The translations under genes were made by a program, and so were the position numbers. From contig CAMDFT010000022.1 of assembly GCA_945897795.1 (NCBI GenBank), positions 1 to 39,721 of the forward strand: DNA of 39,721 nt, written 5' to 3'. The stretch comes from Limnohabitans sp. Rim8 (GTDB taxonomy: Bacteria > Pseudomonadota > Gammaproteobacteria > Burkholderiales > Burkholderiaceae_C). Each line of letters opens with the position of its first letter. Position 1 is the first letter of the stretch. Shown here piece by piece: positions 18,812 to 27,739 of the stretch. The notes under the pieces are model-generated. The model saw nothing but the letters and a program-made list of their open reading frames with translations. It was not told where the DNA came from and ran no database searches.

Positions 18812-20311
18812 TTAAGGTCGGGTGCGGGTTTTGGGGCTGAGTTTTTTCCAGGGCAAGTCGCCCGGATCAGCGGCCATGGGGCCGGCCGCTTTGGCTACCA
18901 GCACGCGGCTGGCAATTGGGGTGAAATCGGCGCGGAAATGGTTGGAGCTTTTGACCACCAGCAGCTTCATCTGCTCAGGGTGGATGCCCACAGCGCGAAA
19001 CAGTTCGCGGTCGAGCATCTGGCATTTGCCGCTGGACACGGCAATCAACACGCCATCGATTTCAAGGCAAGCGCAAGGTCCGATCTTGGCTTTCATGCCG
19101 GTCATCATCGGCCCCTTGAGTTCGCAGTAATCTGGCCCCAAAGCCCGCACCGTGAAGCGCCCTTGCAAAGGCGGATCACTCGCCAGGCCCGTGAAGGTGG
19201 GCACGGCCTTGCCCAAAGCCAGTTGCAGGCTGGCCCCGACTCCTGCGGCATGGGCCATGCGGGCGGCCTCGGGGTCGTACAACAAACCCAACGCCACTTG
19301 GCCAGGCCAGCGCTGGCCCGCGCCTTGTTGCAGCAGGGCATGCAGCATGCCGGTGGTGTTGCTGTCGCCGCCTGCGCCGGGGTTGTCTTGCGTGTCGGCC
19401 AAGACCACGGGGGCTGCAGACACTTCGGCCGTGGCCAGGGCTTGCGTGACCGCCTCGCGTGCAGGCACCACATCAGGGCGCCACTGGCCAGGCTCGGCCA
19501 CGCGCTCAAACAAGCGCTGCACAGCCATTTCAGCCTGCGGGCCGTGGCCCCAAACCACGGGGCCGCATTCGGCAAAGTCAGAAGCCGGAAAGCCCATGCA
19601 AAAACTGAGCATGCAACCGGTTTGCGACTCCAGCGCGATCATCTCGTCGTACAGGTCTTTGGCCGGGGCCATCCAGGTGCTTTGGGCGTTGAGCGAAATC
19701 AAAAAAGGCAGACGTCGCGCCTGCATGGGGCGCTTGCCGCCTGCACGCAAATGCTCGCGCAGCAACATGGCGGCCCGCTCACCGGTCTCGGCCATGTCGA
19801 TGTGCGGGTAGGTGCGGTAGGCCACCAGGCCATCGGACATTTGCAGCATGCGCTCAGTCACGTTGGCGTGCAGGTCCAGGCTGGCGACGATGGGCAGTTT
19901 GGGGCCCACCACGGCGCGGATGCGCGCGATCAGTTCGCCTTCACTGTCGTCTGCGTTTTCGGCCACGGCCGCACCGTGCAAGTCGAGGTACACACCGTCC
20001 AGGCCTTGCGCCAAGGCCGATCGCACGTCATCCAGGATGGCGCCGCAAATGCGCTCGAACGCATCTTGCGTCACGTAAGAAGATGGCGTGGCACCGGCCC
20101 AAGCCGAGGGCACCAACTGCCAGCCTTCGCGCCGCGCAGCGTCGATGAAACCGCCCGCCGGAATGTTCACGCCCGTCATCTGATCGATCATGGCTTGCCC
20201 ACGCACGTAGGCCGGAAAGGCCTCGCCGCTTTGGAAGGCGGCCCAATCGGCCAGGCTGGGAGCAAAGGTGTTGGTCTCGTGCTGGTAACCAGCGATCAGG
20301 ATACGGGTCAT
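18812..20311 (-). CDS. M81-family metallopeptidase (MlrC / microcystinase C-like)
   Basis: The 499-residue protein begins MTRILIAGYQHETNTFAPSL, the hallmark N-terminus of the MlrC family, with the metal-site motifs YLDLHGAAVAE and ASLDLHANVTERML and a TYPHIDMAETGERAA segment. The C-terminal MlrC_C domain shows VVLADTQDNPGAGGDSNTTG and VVKSSNHFRADFTPIASRVL. MlrC cleaves linearised microcystin peptides; most relatives are of unknown substrate and are often linked to peptide or amidase loci. It is located between the fused ATPase gene (60 nt) and the amidase gene (49 nt), so it probably acts in the cytoplasm on the imported compound. Confidence 0.86.
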   Translation of the reverse strand: MTRILIAGYQHETNTFAPSLADWAAFQSGEAFPAYVRGQAMIDQMTGVNIPAGGFIDAARREGWQLVPSAWAGATPSSYVTQDAFERICGAILDDVRSALAQGLDGVYLDLHGAAVAENADDSEGELIARIRAVVGPKLPIVASLDLHANVTERMLQMSDGLVAYRTYPHIDMAETGERAAMLLREHLRAGGKRPMQARRLPFLISLNAQSTWMAPAKDLYDEMIALESQTGCMLSFCMGFPASDFAECGPVVWGHGPQAEMAVQRLFERVAEPGQWRPDVVPAREAVTQALATAEVSAAPVVLADTQDNPGAGGDSNTTGMLHALLQQGAGQRWPGQVALGLLYDPEAARMAHAAGVGASLQLALGKAVPTFTGLASDPPLQGRFTVRALGPDYCELKGPMMTGMKAKIGPCACLEIDGVLIAVSSGKCQMLDRELFRAVGIHPEQMKLLVVKSSNHFRADFTPIASRVLVAKAAGPMAADPGDLPWKKLSPKTRTRP

Positions 20312-20371
20312 AGCGGGCCGTGTTCAGGGTTCAAATCAAGCCGACTGAAGCTGCGCTGTCGCGGTGCGACA

Positions 20372-22003
20372 TCAAGGTGCAGCTTCCAGCGGCGGCAAAG
20401 CGGCAGGTGCTGCCTGCAGCAGGCGGCGCGTGTAGTCTTGTTGGGGGTTGGCGTAAAGCTCGTGGGTCGGGCCTTCTTCAACGATAAGGCCTTGGTGCAT
20501 CACGATCACGCGGTCGCACAACTGGGCGGCCACGCGCAGGTCGTGGGTGATAAAAAGCACGCCCAAGCCCAGACGGCCCTGGATTTCGCGCAGCAAATTC
20601 AAAATTTGCGCCTGCACACTCACATCCAGAGCGCTCACCGCCTCGTCGGCCACCAATACCTGGGGGCGGCACGCCAACGCACGGGCAATGGCCAGGCGTT
20701 GGCGTTGTCCACCACTGAACTGGCTGGGGTAACGCTTGAGCGCCTCCACCGGCAAACGCACCTGCAACATCAACTCGGCCGCCAAGGCCTCAGCCTCGGC
20801 GCGGGATTGACCAAAGTTCATGGCCCCTTCGACCATGGACTGCCCCACGGTGCGGCGGGGGTTGAGCGAGCGGTTGGGGTCTTGGAACACCACCTGCACC
20901 CGATTGCGCAAGGGCCGCAAGCGGCTCTCGGGCAAAGCGGCCACCTCGTCGTCGCCCCACAAGATGCGGCCCTCGGTCGGGTCAATCAAGCGGATCAGGC
21001 AGCGCGCAAAGGTCGACTTGCCCGAACCGGACTCGCCAACAATGCCCACGGTCTCGCCCGCGTGCACCGCCACATGGGCGTTTTGCAGCGCGGCGGTGGC
21101 ACGGTTGCGGCCCATCCAGTCGCGGCTGGCGTAGGTTTTGCCCACGCCCTGGCCCGACAACAAAGCCGGGCCACTGAAGGCAGGTTTGGCCGCAGGCGGT
21201 GTCATGCCCGGCACGGCGGCGAGCAACTGGCGTGTGTACTCGGCCTTGGGGCGACGCAAGACTTGCTCGGAAGGGCCTCCTTCGACCGCTTCGCCCTGGT
21301 TCATCACCAGCACCTCGTCAGCGATTTCGGCCACCACGCCCATGTCGTGCGTGATGAACAGCACCGCACTGCCCTGCTCGCGCTGCAAGTCGGCAATCAG
21401 CTTCAAAATTTCTTTTTGCGTGGTCACGTCGAGCGCCGTCGTTGGCTCGTCGCAGATGATCAAGGCGGGCTTGAGCACTACGGCCATGGCGATCACGATG
21501 CGTTGGCGCTGACCGCCGCTGAGCTGGTGCGGGTAGCTGCGCAGCATGCGCTCGGGGTCGGGCAGACGCACCCGCTCAAAGATGCGCAAAATTTCGGCGC
21601 GGCGTTGGTCACGGGGCCAATCGGTGTGGGTCGAGAGCAACTCGTCGACCTGGTCACCGCAAGTCATGACCGGGTTGAGCGCGGTCATGGGTTCTTGGAA
21701 GACCATGCCCATGCTGCGCCCGCGCAAGGCGCGCAAACGCGAGGCCGAGGCATCGAGCAAGGACTCGCCTTGCAGCACGATCTCACCACCGCTGGGGCGC
21801 AGCTCCTTGGCCAGCAAGCCCATCACGGTGGTGGCCATGACGGATTTGCCAGAACCCGACTCGCCCACCACACACAAGGTCTGCCCGGGGAGGATGCTCA
21901 GCGACACCTGATGCACCGCGTGCGCCCGGTCACTGCCCGCAGGCAAGGCCACCGAAAGTTGGCGGATGGACAAGACCGGTTGAGGGGTCGCTGTGCTCAT
22001 CAC
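20372..22003 (-). CDS. Fused double ATP-binding protein of a peptide/nickel-type ABC importer (DppDF-like)
   Basis: The 543-residue protein contains two complete ABC ATPase domains, about residues 1-260 and 285-540. Each has Walker A (GESGSGKSVMA; GESGSGKSTFA), a signature (LSGGQRQRIVIA; FSGGQRQRLAIA) and Walker B (IICDEPTTALD; LVADEAVSALD). The fusion equals DppD plus DppF or OppD plus OppF, like GsiA of the glutathione importer. The frame begins at a GTG (22003) directly followed by an ATG at 22000; the stop of the permease gene overlaps here (TGATG), which indicates translational coupling. The helical tail sequences YTRQLLAAVPGM and YTRRLLQAAPAAL are usual for this family. Confidence 0.92.
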   Translation of the reverse strand: MMSTATPQPVLSIRQLSVALPAGSDRAHAVHQVSLSILPGQTLCVVGESGSGKSVMATTVMGLLAKELRPSGGEIVLQGESLLDASASRLRALRGRSMGMVFQEPMTALNPVMTCGDQVDELLSTHTDWPRDQRRAEILRIFERVRLPDPERMLRSYPHQLSGGQRQRIVIAMAVVLKPALIICDEPTTALDVTTQKEILKLIADLQREQGSAVLFITHDMGVVAEIADEVLVMNQGEAVEGGPSEQVLRRPKAEYTRQLLAAVPGMTPPAAKPAFSGPALLSGQGVGKTYASRDWMGRNRATAALQNAHVAVHAGETVGIVGESGSGKSTFARCLIRLIDPTEGRILWGDDEVAALPESRLRPLRNRVQVVFQDPNRSLNPRRTVGQSMVEGAMNFGQSRAEAEALAAELMLQVRLPVEALKRYPSQFSGGQRQRLAIARALACRPQVLVADEAVSALDVSVQAQILNLLREIQGRLGLGVLFITHDLRVAAQLCDRVIVMHQGLIVEEGPTHELYANPQQDYTRRLLQAAPAALPPLEAAP

Positions 22004-22875
22004 GCCCCCCTCTTCGCAAACTTGGGATCGAGCACATCGCGCAAACCATCCCCCAACAAATTCACGGCCAGCACCGTGGGTACCAAAAACAAGGCGGGGT
22101 ACAGCACGTTGCCAGGGTACTGGCTAAATTGCACACGCCCCTCGGCCATGATGTTGCCCCAGGTTGGGATGTCGGGCGGCAGGCCCAAGCCCAGAAAACT
22201 CAGAATCGCCTCAGTCAAAACGGCCGATGCCGCCACAAAAGTGCCCTGCACGATCAAGGGGGCCAAAGCATTGGGCAGGATGTGCCGCCACAAAATCACA
22301 GGCGTGGGCGTGGCCAGCGCTCGGGCCGCCTCCACAAAAGGTTCTTCGCGCAAGCTCAGCACCAAAGAGCGCACCAAGCGCGTCACACGCGGCACCTCGG
22401 GGATGGCGATGGCTACCACCACCGTCCAAACTTGCGCGCCCAAAGCCGCCACCAGCGCAATGGCCAACAAAATGGCGGGAATGGCCATCAGGCCATCCAT
22501 GAAGCGCATCAGCACCGCATCAACCTGCCGAAAGTACCCGGCCATCATGCCCAAGAAGCCACCCAACGCCAGCGCCAGCGCCGCCGTAAACCCACCCACC
22601 AGCAAAGACACCTGCGCCCCGTAAACCACGCGGCTGTAGAGGTCGCGGCCAAAACTGTCGGTGCCCAACCAGAAGGTGTGGGCCACCGTGCTGCCGTCGA
22701 CCAAGGTGAAGTCACCCTTGAGGCCTGCAGGCTTATTGATGAAGTTGGAGTCCATGGCGGCCGGGTCCAACGTGCCCAGCCAGGGCGCCAGCAATGACAC
22801 CAAGACCATGAACCCGAGCACCACGGCACCAAACCGGATCGAGCCGTTGGCCCATAAACGATGAGAGACTGACAT
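22000..22875 (-). CDS. ABC transporter permease, DppC/OppC type
   Basis: The 291-residue inner-membrane protein has the DppC layout: an N-terminal membrane helix (FGAVVLGFMVLVSLLAPWLG), a periplasmic loop with TFWLGTDSFGRDLYSRVVYG, several further helices, and a C-terminal EAA-type loop (EEPFVEAARALATPTPVILW RHILPN region, with coupling to the ATPase). It overlaps the DppB-type gene by 1 nt at its start (TGATG) and the ATPase gene by up to 4 nt at its end. It forms the translocation channel with the adjacent permease. The solute is unknown. Confidence 0.9.
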   Translation of the reverse strand: MSVSHRLWANGSIRFGAVVLGFMVLVSLLAPWLGTLDPAAMDSNFINKPAGLKGDFTLVDGSTVAHTFWLGTDSFGRDLYSRVVYGAQVSLLVGGFTAALALALGGFLGMMAGYFRQVDAVLMRFMDGLMAIPAILLAIALVAALGAQVWTVVVAIAIPEVPRVTRLVRSLVLSLREEPFVEAARALATPTPVILWRHILPNALAPLIVQGTFVAASAVLTEAILSFLGLGLPPDIPTWGNIMAEGRVQFSQYPGNVLYPALFLVPTVLAVNLLGDGLRDVLDPKFAKRGA

Positions 22876-23828
22876 CAGTAACGGATCCTCGGATCAAGAA
22901 AGAGGTAGCTCAAATCGACCAAGAGGTTGATGAACACGTAGGCGCAGGAAAACAGCAGGACCAGCCCCTGGATCACCGGGAAGTCGCGGTTGAGCACCGC
23001 ATCCACCGTGAGCATGCCCAAGCCGGGAATGGCGTACACCGTCTCGGTCACCACCACCCCGCCAATGAGCAAGGCCACACCAATGCCGATCACAGTGACG
23101 ATGGGCACGGCCGCATTGGCCAGCGCGTGGCGCAACAGCACCACCTGCTCGGTCAGACCTTTGGCCCGTGCGGTGCGAATGTAGTCTTCGGTCAGGGCCT
23201 CGGACACGCTGGCCCGGGTGACCCGCGCAATCAGCGCCACATAAATCATGGCCAGCGTCATCCAAGGCAAGATCAACTGCCGCATCCAATCCCACACGCC
23301 GACACTGCGCGGCCCGAACAAGGTTTTGTAGCCCTGCACCGGCAGCCAGTCCAAGCGAATGGCAAACAGGTAAATGAGCAAGTAGCCGATCACAAACACC
23401 GGCACCGAAAACCCGGCCACCGAAAACCCGGACAGGATTTTGTCGAGCCAGCCCCCCATGCGCCAGGCGGCAATGGTGCCCAGCGGAATGGCCACGGCAA
23501 TGGCCAACACCAAGGTGCCGGCCGCCAGGGAGAGGGTCGGCTCGATGCGCTGCCCGATCAGCTCGGTGACGGGTTTGCTCAGGTAATAGGAATACCCCAG
23601 ATCGCCCTGAAACACCCGCCCGATCCAGATGAAGTATTGGGAAACGATGGAGCGATCCAGGCCCAACTGTTCGCGGATGCGGTTGATGTCGTCGTTGGTG
23701 GCGCTGTTGCCGGCAATGACCGCCGCCGGGTCACCGGGGGCCAACCTCAGGATGAGGAAGACCACCAGCGACACGACGAGCAGGACCGGCAGCACCGCCA
23801 TCAGGCGGCGCAGGACGAATTGAAACAT
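22875..23828 (-). CDS. ABC transporter permease, DppB/OppB type
   Basis: The 317-residue protein starts MFQFVLRRLMAVLPVLLVVS, the standard first helix of this family. It carries the conserved LRLAPGDPAAVIAGNSAT loop, LGLDRSIVSQYFIWIGRVFQ, and the EAA-type region ALTEDYIRTARAKGLTEQVV. GLGMLTVDAVLNRDFPVIQG near the C-terminus is also diagnostic. It is the second gene of the operon, 14 nt after the binding-protein gene and overlapping the next permease gene. Known relatives import di- or oligopeptides, glutathione, nickel or opines. Confidence 0.91.
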   Translation of the reverse strand: MFQFVLRRLMAVLPVLLVVSLVVFLILRLAPGDPAAVIAGNSATNDDINRIREQLGLDRSIVSQYFIWIGRVFQGDLGYSYYLSKPVTELIGQRIEPTLSLAAGTLVLAIAVAIPLGTIAAWRMGGWLDKILSGFSVAGFSVPVFVIGYLLIYLFAIRLDWLPVQGYKTLFGPRSVGVWDWMRQLILPWMTLAMIYVALIARVTRASVSEALTEDYIRTARAKGLTEQVVLLRHALANAAVPIVTVIGIGVALLIGGVVVTETVYAIPGLGMLTVDAVLNRDFPVIQGLVLLFSCAYVFINLLVDLSYLFLDPRIRY

Positions 23829-23842
23829 CGCTCAGGACCAGA

Positions 23843-25432
23843 TCAGTTTTTCTTGAGGTTCCACATGGCCGGGATACCGGGTGTTTGCAAGAGGCCGCTC
23901 ACATTGCTGCGCAGCACGGTGGGCGAGCGGTACTGACCCAAAGGGGCGTGGGTGGCGGTTTCAAAGGCCACGGCCTGAATCTGGCTGGCCAGTTTCTTTT
24001 TCTCTTCGGTGGTGCCAGCGCGGGCGAAACTGGCCTTCAGGGTTTCAAGGCGCGGCTCGTTTTGCCAGCCGAACCAACCGGTGTCTCCCTTGGCGTTCAG
24101 CATGGCCATGGCCAAGGGGTTGGAGATGTCGCCGGCAGTCCAAGCGGTCAGGAAAGCATTCCAGCCACCCGCTGCAGGCGCGTCTTTCTTAGCGCGGCGG
24201 GCCAACAACGAAGCCCAGTCCATTTGCTGGAAGTCCACCTTAAAACCTGCGGCTTCAAGTTGCTGCTTGGCCACCAACGGGATCTTGGCGATCGAGGCCA
24301 AGTCGGTCGGGCGCATCAAGAGCACGGGGGTGTTGTCGTAACCCGCTTCTTTCAGCATTTCGCGGGCTTTGGCCGGGTTGGCCACACCTGTGAAATAACC
24401 GGTGTTCTCATCGGCATAAACAGTACCGCATGGGAAGATGCTGCGGCACAGCTTGCCCAACTCAGGCACACCGATCTGGGTGTTGATGTAGGCCTGTTGG
24501 CCCATGGCCACCATGGCGGCTTGGCGGATCTTGGGGTTGTCAAACGGCTTGTGCAGGTGGTTGAAACGCATGATGAACTGCAGACCCGCTGGCGAGAAGT
24601 CATCGACCTTCAGGCCCTCGGTCTTCTTCAGGGTCTCGTACTGCTCAAAGCTGGGCTGTTCGACCATGTCCACTTCACCCGCCTTGATGGCGTTGAACTG
24701 TGTTTGTGGATCGCGGATGATGACCCACTCCACACGGTCAAAGTTGACCGGGCGGCCACCGGCCATGCCGCTGGGCGCCTCGGTGCGCGACTTGTATTTG
24801 GTGTTGCGTGTGTAAACCGCCAAGGCACCAGGCTTGAATTCATCGGCTTTGAAGATGAAGGGGCCCGAGCCAATGTGCTCTTTGATTTGCTCAGCGCCGG
24901 GTGTAGCTGCAATGCGTGCGGGCATGATGAACGGCACGTTGGACGAGGCCTTGCCCAAGGCGTCGATCACGATGCCGCTGGGCTCCTTGAGGACCATTCT
25001 GAAGGTGTTGGCATCGGGCGCTTCGTAGCGGTCGATGAAGGTGTTCAGGATACCGCCCATGGCGTCGCGGCTGGCCCAACGCTTGAGCGAGGCCACCACG
25101 TCTTCGCTGGTCACGGGCTTGCCGTCATGGAACTCCAGGCCAGCGCGAAGCTTGAAGGTCCAGGTCTTGCGGTCGGTCGAGGTGGTGTAGGTGTCCACCA
25201 TCTGGGGCTTGATGTTGCCCTGGGCATCTTCAGAGAACAGCGTGTCGTAAATCATGTACGCATGGTTACGCGTCACGTAGGCGGTGGTCCAGATCGGGTC
25301 GAGCACCGCCAGGTTGGCGTGCGGCACAAAGCGGAACACTTTGTTGTCTTGCGCTTGGGCTTGGGCAGCCAAGGGGGCCAGCATGCTCAAACCCAACAAG
25401 CTGGTGGCGGCAAACAGTACACGTCTCTTCAT
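23843..25432 (-). CDS. Extracellular solute-binding protein family 5 (DppA/OppA/GsiB type)
   Basis: The 529-residue protein has a signal peptide MKRRVLFAATSLLGLSMLAP ending in AAQAQA and a mature family 5 fold: FRFVPHANLAVLDPIWTTAY, WTFKLRAGLEFHDGKPVTSE and the region ARKDAPAAGGWNAFLTAWTA. GGAG about 8 nt before the ATG supports the start. It is the first gene of the six-gene operon and diverges from an amidase gene across 158 bp that must hold both promoters. The family binds oligopeptides, glutathione and other zwitterionic or amide compounds; the ligand here is unknown. I see no lipobox cysteine, so it should be soluble in the periplasm. Confidence 0.9.
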   Translation of the reverse strand: MKRRVLFAATSLLGLSMLAPLAAQAQAQDNKVFRFVPHANLAVLDPIWTTAYVTRNHAYMIYDTLFSEDAQGNIKPQMVDTYTTSTDRKTWTFKLRAGLEFHDGKPVTSEDVVASLKRWASRDAMGGILNTFIDRYEAPDANTFRMVLKEPSGIVIDALGKASSNVPFIMPARIAATPGAEQIKEHIGSGPFIFKADEFKPGALAVYTRNTKYKSRTEAPSGMAGGRPVNFDRVEWVIIRDPQTQFNAIKAGEVDMVEQPSFEQYETLKKTEGLKVDDFSPAGLQFIMRFNHLHKPFDNPKIRQAAMVAMGQQAYINTQIGVPELGKLCRSIFPCGTVYADENTGYFTGVANPAKAREMLKEAGYDNTPVLLMRPTDLASIAKIPLVAKQQLEAAGFKVDFQQMDWASLLARRAKKDAPAAGGWNAFLTAWTAGDISNPLAMAMLNAKGDTGWFGWQNEPRLETLKASFARAGTTEEKKKLASQIQAVAFETATHAPLGQYRSPTVLRSNVSGLLQTPGIPAMWNLKKN

Positions 25433-25590
25433 GATCAGATCTCCAAAATAGGAACAGTTGAAAAATCATGATGACAGCTTTCAAAACGAACAAGCGTCAC
25501 CTTTGCGCAAAACGGAGTCGGGGTTTTCACCAGTGGCTGATCGCCCTTCGACCGCTTTCATAATACAAATAAACCAGAAAGCAGCACCAC

Positions 25591-27021
25591 ATGGTCAACC
25601 CTGATACGTCCGCACTGAATTTGTCCCGCGCCATCCACCTCAAGCAGGTGTCGTGCCAGGAAGTCATGCAGTCCACGCTCGAGCGCATCGCGCGCCTGAA
25701 TCCGCAGTCCAATGCCATCGTCAGCCTGCAAGAACCCGAACTTTTGATGGCACAAGCGCGCGAACGCGATGCGCAACTGGCACGCGGCGAATCGATGGGC
25801 TGGATGCACGGCATGCCCCAAGCCATCAAAGATTTGGCCAATGCCCAAGGCCTGCGCACCACTTTGGGCAGCCCGCTGATGAAAGACTTTGTGGCCCCTG
25901 AAGATGGCCTCATGGTCCAACGCACCAAAGCGGCAGGGGCGATCGTCATCGGCAAGACCAACACCCCCGAATTTGGCCTGGGCTCGCACACCTTCAACGA
26001 AGTGTTTGGCCCTACTCGCAACGCCTGGGACCCGAGCAAAACGGCCGGCGGCAGCAGCGGCGGCGCGGCCGTGGCCCTGGCGCAACGCCTGCTGCCCGTG
26101 GCCGATGGCTCGGACTTCATGGGCAGTTTGCGCAACCCCGCGGGCTGGAACCATGTGTTTGGCCTGCGCCCCTCGCAAGGCCGTGTGCCCATGTCGCCCG
26201 CGCAAGACGTGTTCATCGCCCAACTGGCCACCGAAGGCCCCATGGCCCGGCATGTGGCTGACTTGGCCCTGCTGCTGTCAACCCAAGCAGGGGCACACCC
26301 TTCAAGCCCCTTGAGCCTGACCGGTGACCCGTCCGTGTTTGCGGGCACGCTGGACATGGACCCCAAGGGTCAGCGCGTCGGCTGGCTGGGCAACCTGCAG
26401 GGCTATTTGCCTATGGAAGACGGCATTCTCGAGGTTTGTCAATCGGCTCTCAAAAGCTTGTCGGGCATGGGCTGCACCGTGGACGAAGCCGTGCTGGGCA
26501 TGCCGCCTGAGCAAATTTGGCAAGCTTGGCTGGTGTGGCGGCAGGCTTTGGTGGGGCCGCGCATCGCGCCTTTCCTGATCAACCCGGCCAACCGCGCCCA
26601 CATCAAGTCCGAAGCCCTGTGGGAGCACGACCAGTCACTCAACCTGGCAGGGGCCCAACTCATGGCCGCCAGCGCCAGCCGCACGCGTTTTTACCTGAGC
26701 ATGTTGACCTTGTTTGAGAAATTCGATGTGCTGGCCATTCCGGTGGCCCAAGTCTGGCCCTTTGATGTCTCGCTTCGCTGGCCGCAAAGCATTGCAGGCC
26801 AAAGCATGGACACCTACCACCGCTGGATGGAGGTGGTGATTTACGCGACCTTCGCGGGCTTGCCTTCGATCAGCGTGCCCGCAGGCTTTGGCAAAAACGG
26901 CTTGCCCATGGGCTTGGCCTTGATCGGCAAACCACAAGGCGACTGGGATTTGCTGAAACTGGCCCACGCCTACGAAATGGCCAACCAGGACATGATCAGG
27001 CAGCGGCCGCCGGGTATTTGA
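25591..27021 (+). CDS. Amidase (amidase-signature family), divergent from the peptide-type importer
   Basis: The 476-residue protein has the family layout: lysine in MPQAIKDLANAQGLRTTLGS, and serines in KTAGGSSGGAAVALAQRLLP and VADGSDFMGSLRNPAGWNHV. The second serine motif reads DGSDFMGSLRNPA, the form found in many family members. It shares little detailed sequence with the other amidase at 17344-18762, so the two probably differ in substrate or bond and are not recent duplicates. It is transcribed away from the importer operon, and the shared control region suggests co-regulation. No clear ribosome binding site is visible before the ATG. Confidence 0.88.
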   Translation: MVNPDTSALNLSRAIHLKQVSCQEVMQSTLERIARLNPQSNAIVSLQEPELLMAQARERDAQLARGESMGWMHGMPQAIKDLANAQGLRTTLGSPLMKDFVAPEDGLMVQRTKAAGAIVIGKTNTPEFGLGSHTFNEVFGPTRNAWDPSKTAGGSSGGAAVALAQRLLPVADGSDFMGSLRNPAGWNHVFGLRPSQGRVPMSPAQDVFIAQLATEGPMARHVADLALLLSTQAGAHPSSPLSLTGDPSVFAGTLDMDPKGQRVGWLGNLQGYLPMEDGILEVCQSALKSLSGMGCTVDEAVLGMPPEQIWQAWLVWRQALVGPRIAPFLINPANRAHIKSEALWEHDQSLNLAGAQLMAASASRTRFYLSMLTLFEKFDVLAIPVAQVWPFDVSLRWPQSIAGQSMDTYHRWMEVVIYATFAGLPSISVPAGFGKNGLPMGLALIGKPQGDWDLLKLAHAYEMANQDMIRQRPPGI

Positions 27022-27030
27022 AAACCTGGA

Positions 27031-27085
27031 CCCCGGGTCTTCGCCCGGGGTGACAAGTCGCCGTCATCCCGGACTCGATCCGGGA
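27031..27085. repeat. Pair of GC-rich hairpins between convergent amidase and rhodanese genes
   Basis: CCCCGGG (27031-27037) pairs with CCCGGGG (27044-27050) around TCTTCG. A second stem has TCCCGGA (27067-27073) and TCCGGGA (27079-27085) and the surrounding words GTCATCCCGGACTCGATCCG, a form I recall as a dispersed intergenic repeat. Position between convergent genes suggests a role in transcription termination or mRNA 3' stability, though T-tracts are missing. Confidence 0.55.
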
Positions 27086-27131
27086 TCCATCATTCTTAAA
27101 CCATGGTCACTGCTTGAAACCACGGACAGAC

Positions 27132-27557
27132 TCAGTTCTGTTGCCAAGGCAGGCCGCGATAGCGCCACCCACCCTTGAGACCCCGGTGGGCCTGCGCGTC
27201 CGGGTCGCCCTCGAAGCCTTCGAGGATGTTGTAAGCCTGCACCCCCAGTTCGGTCGCTCTCTGGGCGGCGGCAATCGAGCGTACGCCACTGCGGCACAGC
27301 AGCAACAACTTTTTGCCGTCTGCCCCCAAGGCCTGAATGCCTGGATTGAAGCCAGGGTTGATGTCCGTGGCAGGCCACTGTTTCCAAGCCAAGGCGTGTG
27401 CGCCGGGGACAAACCCCACCCAAGCCCGTTCAGCGTCGGATCTCACATCCACGATTTCGGCTTCACCCGATTGCACCCAGGCCCAGGCCTGCTCGGGCGA
27501 CACATCTCCGGCATAACCTTTGGCAGCGACGGGTTGGGAGGAGGCGGATGAGGTCAT
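27132..27557 (-). CDS. Single-domain rhodanese-like protein
   Basis: The 141-residue protein is one rhodanese domain: EIVDVRSDAERAWVGFVPGA near residue 35-55 and the active-site loop LLLCRSGVRSIAAA with cysteine C88, which can carry a persulfide. The six-residue loop CRSGVR is the size seen in sulfurtransferases rather than Cdc25-type phosphatases. The C-terminus contains FEGDPDAQAHRGLKGGWRYR, as in other proteobacterial proteins of this kind. Sulfur donor and acceptor are unknown. It is divergent from icmF over 182 bp. Confidence 0.87.
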   Translation of the reverse strand: MTSSASSQPVAAKGYAGDVSPEQAWAWVQSGEAEIVDVRSDAERAWVGFVPGAHALAWKQWPATDINPGFNPGIQALGADGKKLLLLCRSGVRSIAAAQRATELGVQAYNILEGFEGDPDAQAHRGLKGGWRYRGLPWQQN

Positions 27558-27678
27558 GGCGTGTGGTCCTGCTTGGGTGCATCAATCGGATCTGAATCAT
27601 AGCTTTTTGCACCCCAGCCCTGCATCAAAAGGCTGTCAGTGACAGGACAAGCTGCAGCGGCTAAGATGCGGGTTTTGG

Positions 27679-27700
27679 TTGACGTTTACGTCAACGTCAA
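27679..27700. promoter_or_regulatory. LiuR-like operator upstream of icmF
   Basis: TTGACGTTTACGTCAA at 27679-27694 is a palindrome with 7-bp arms TTGACGT/ACGTCAA and a TT centre; CGTCAA repeats at once at 27695-27700. It lies 40-60 bp before the icmF ATG. It resembles, from memory, sites of MerR-type LiuR regulators of branched-chain amino acid catabolism in beta- and gammaproteobacteria. No liuR gene is in the window. Confidence 0.55.
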
Positions 27701-27739
27701 AGCCCCGCTCAAAAAACCGCTTGCACCCGGAGTTGCCCC

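Noticed and set aside
18158..22624. A 1488-codon open frame on the plus strand opposite the amidase, M81 and ATPase genes
   Set aside because: It lies fully antisense to four genes with strong motifs. Its translation is low in complexity (rich in G, H, A, Q, R) with no recognisable domain. Long antisense frames are expected in G+C-rich genes.
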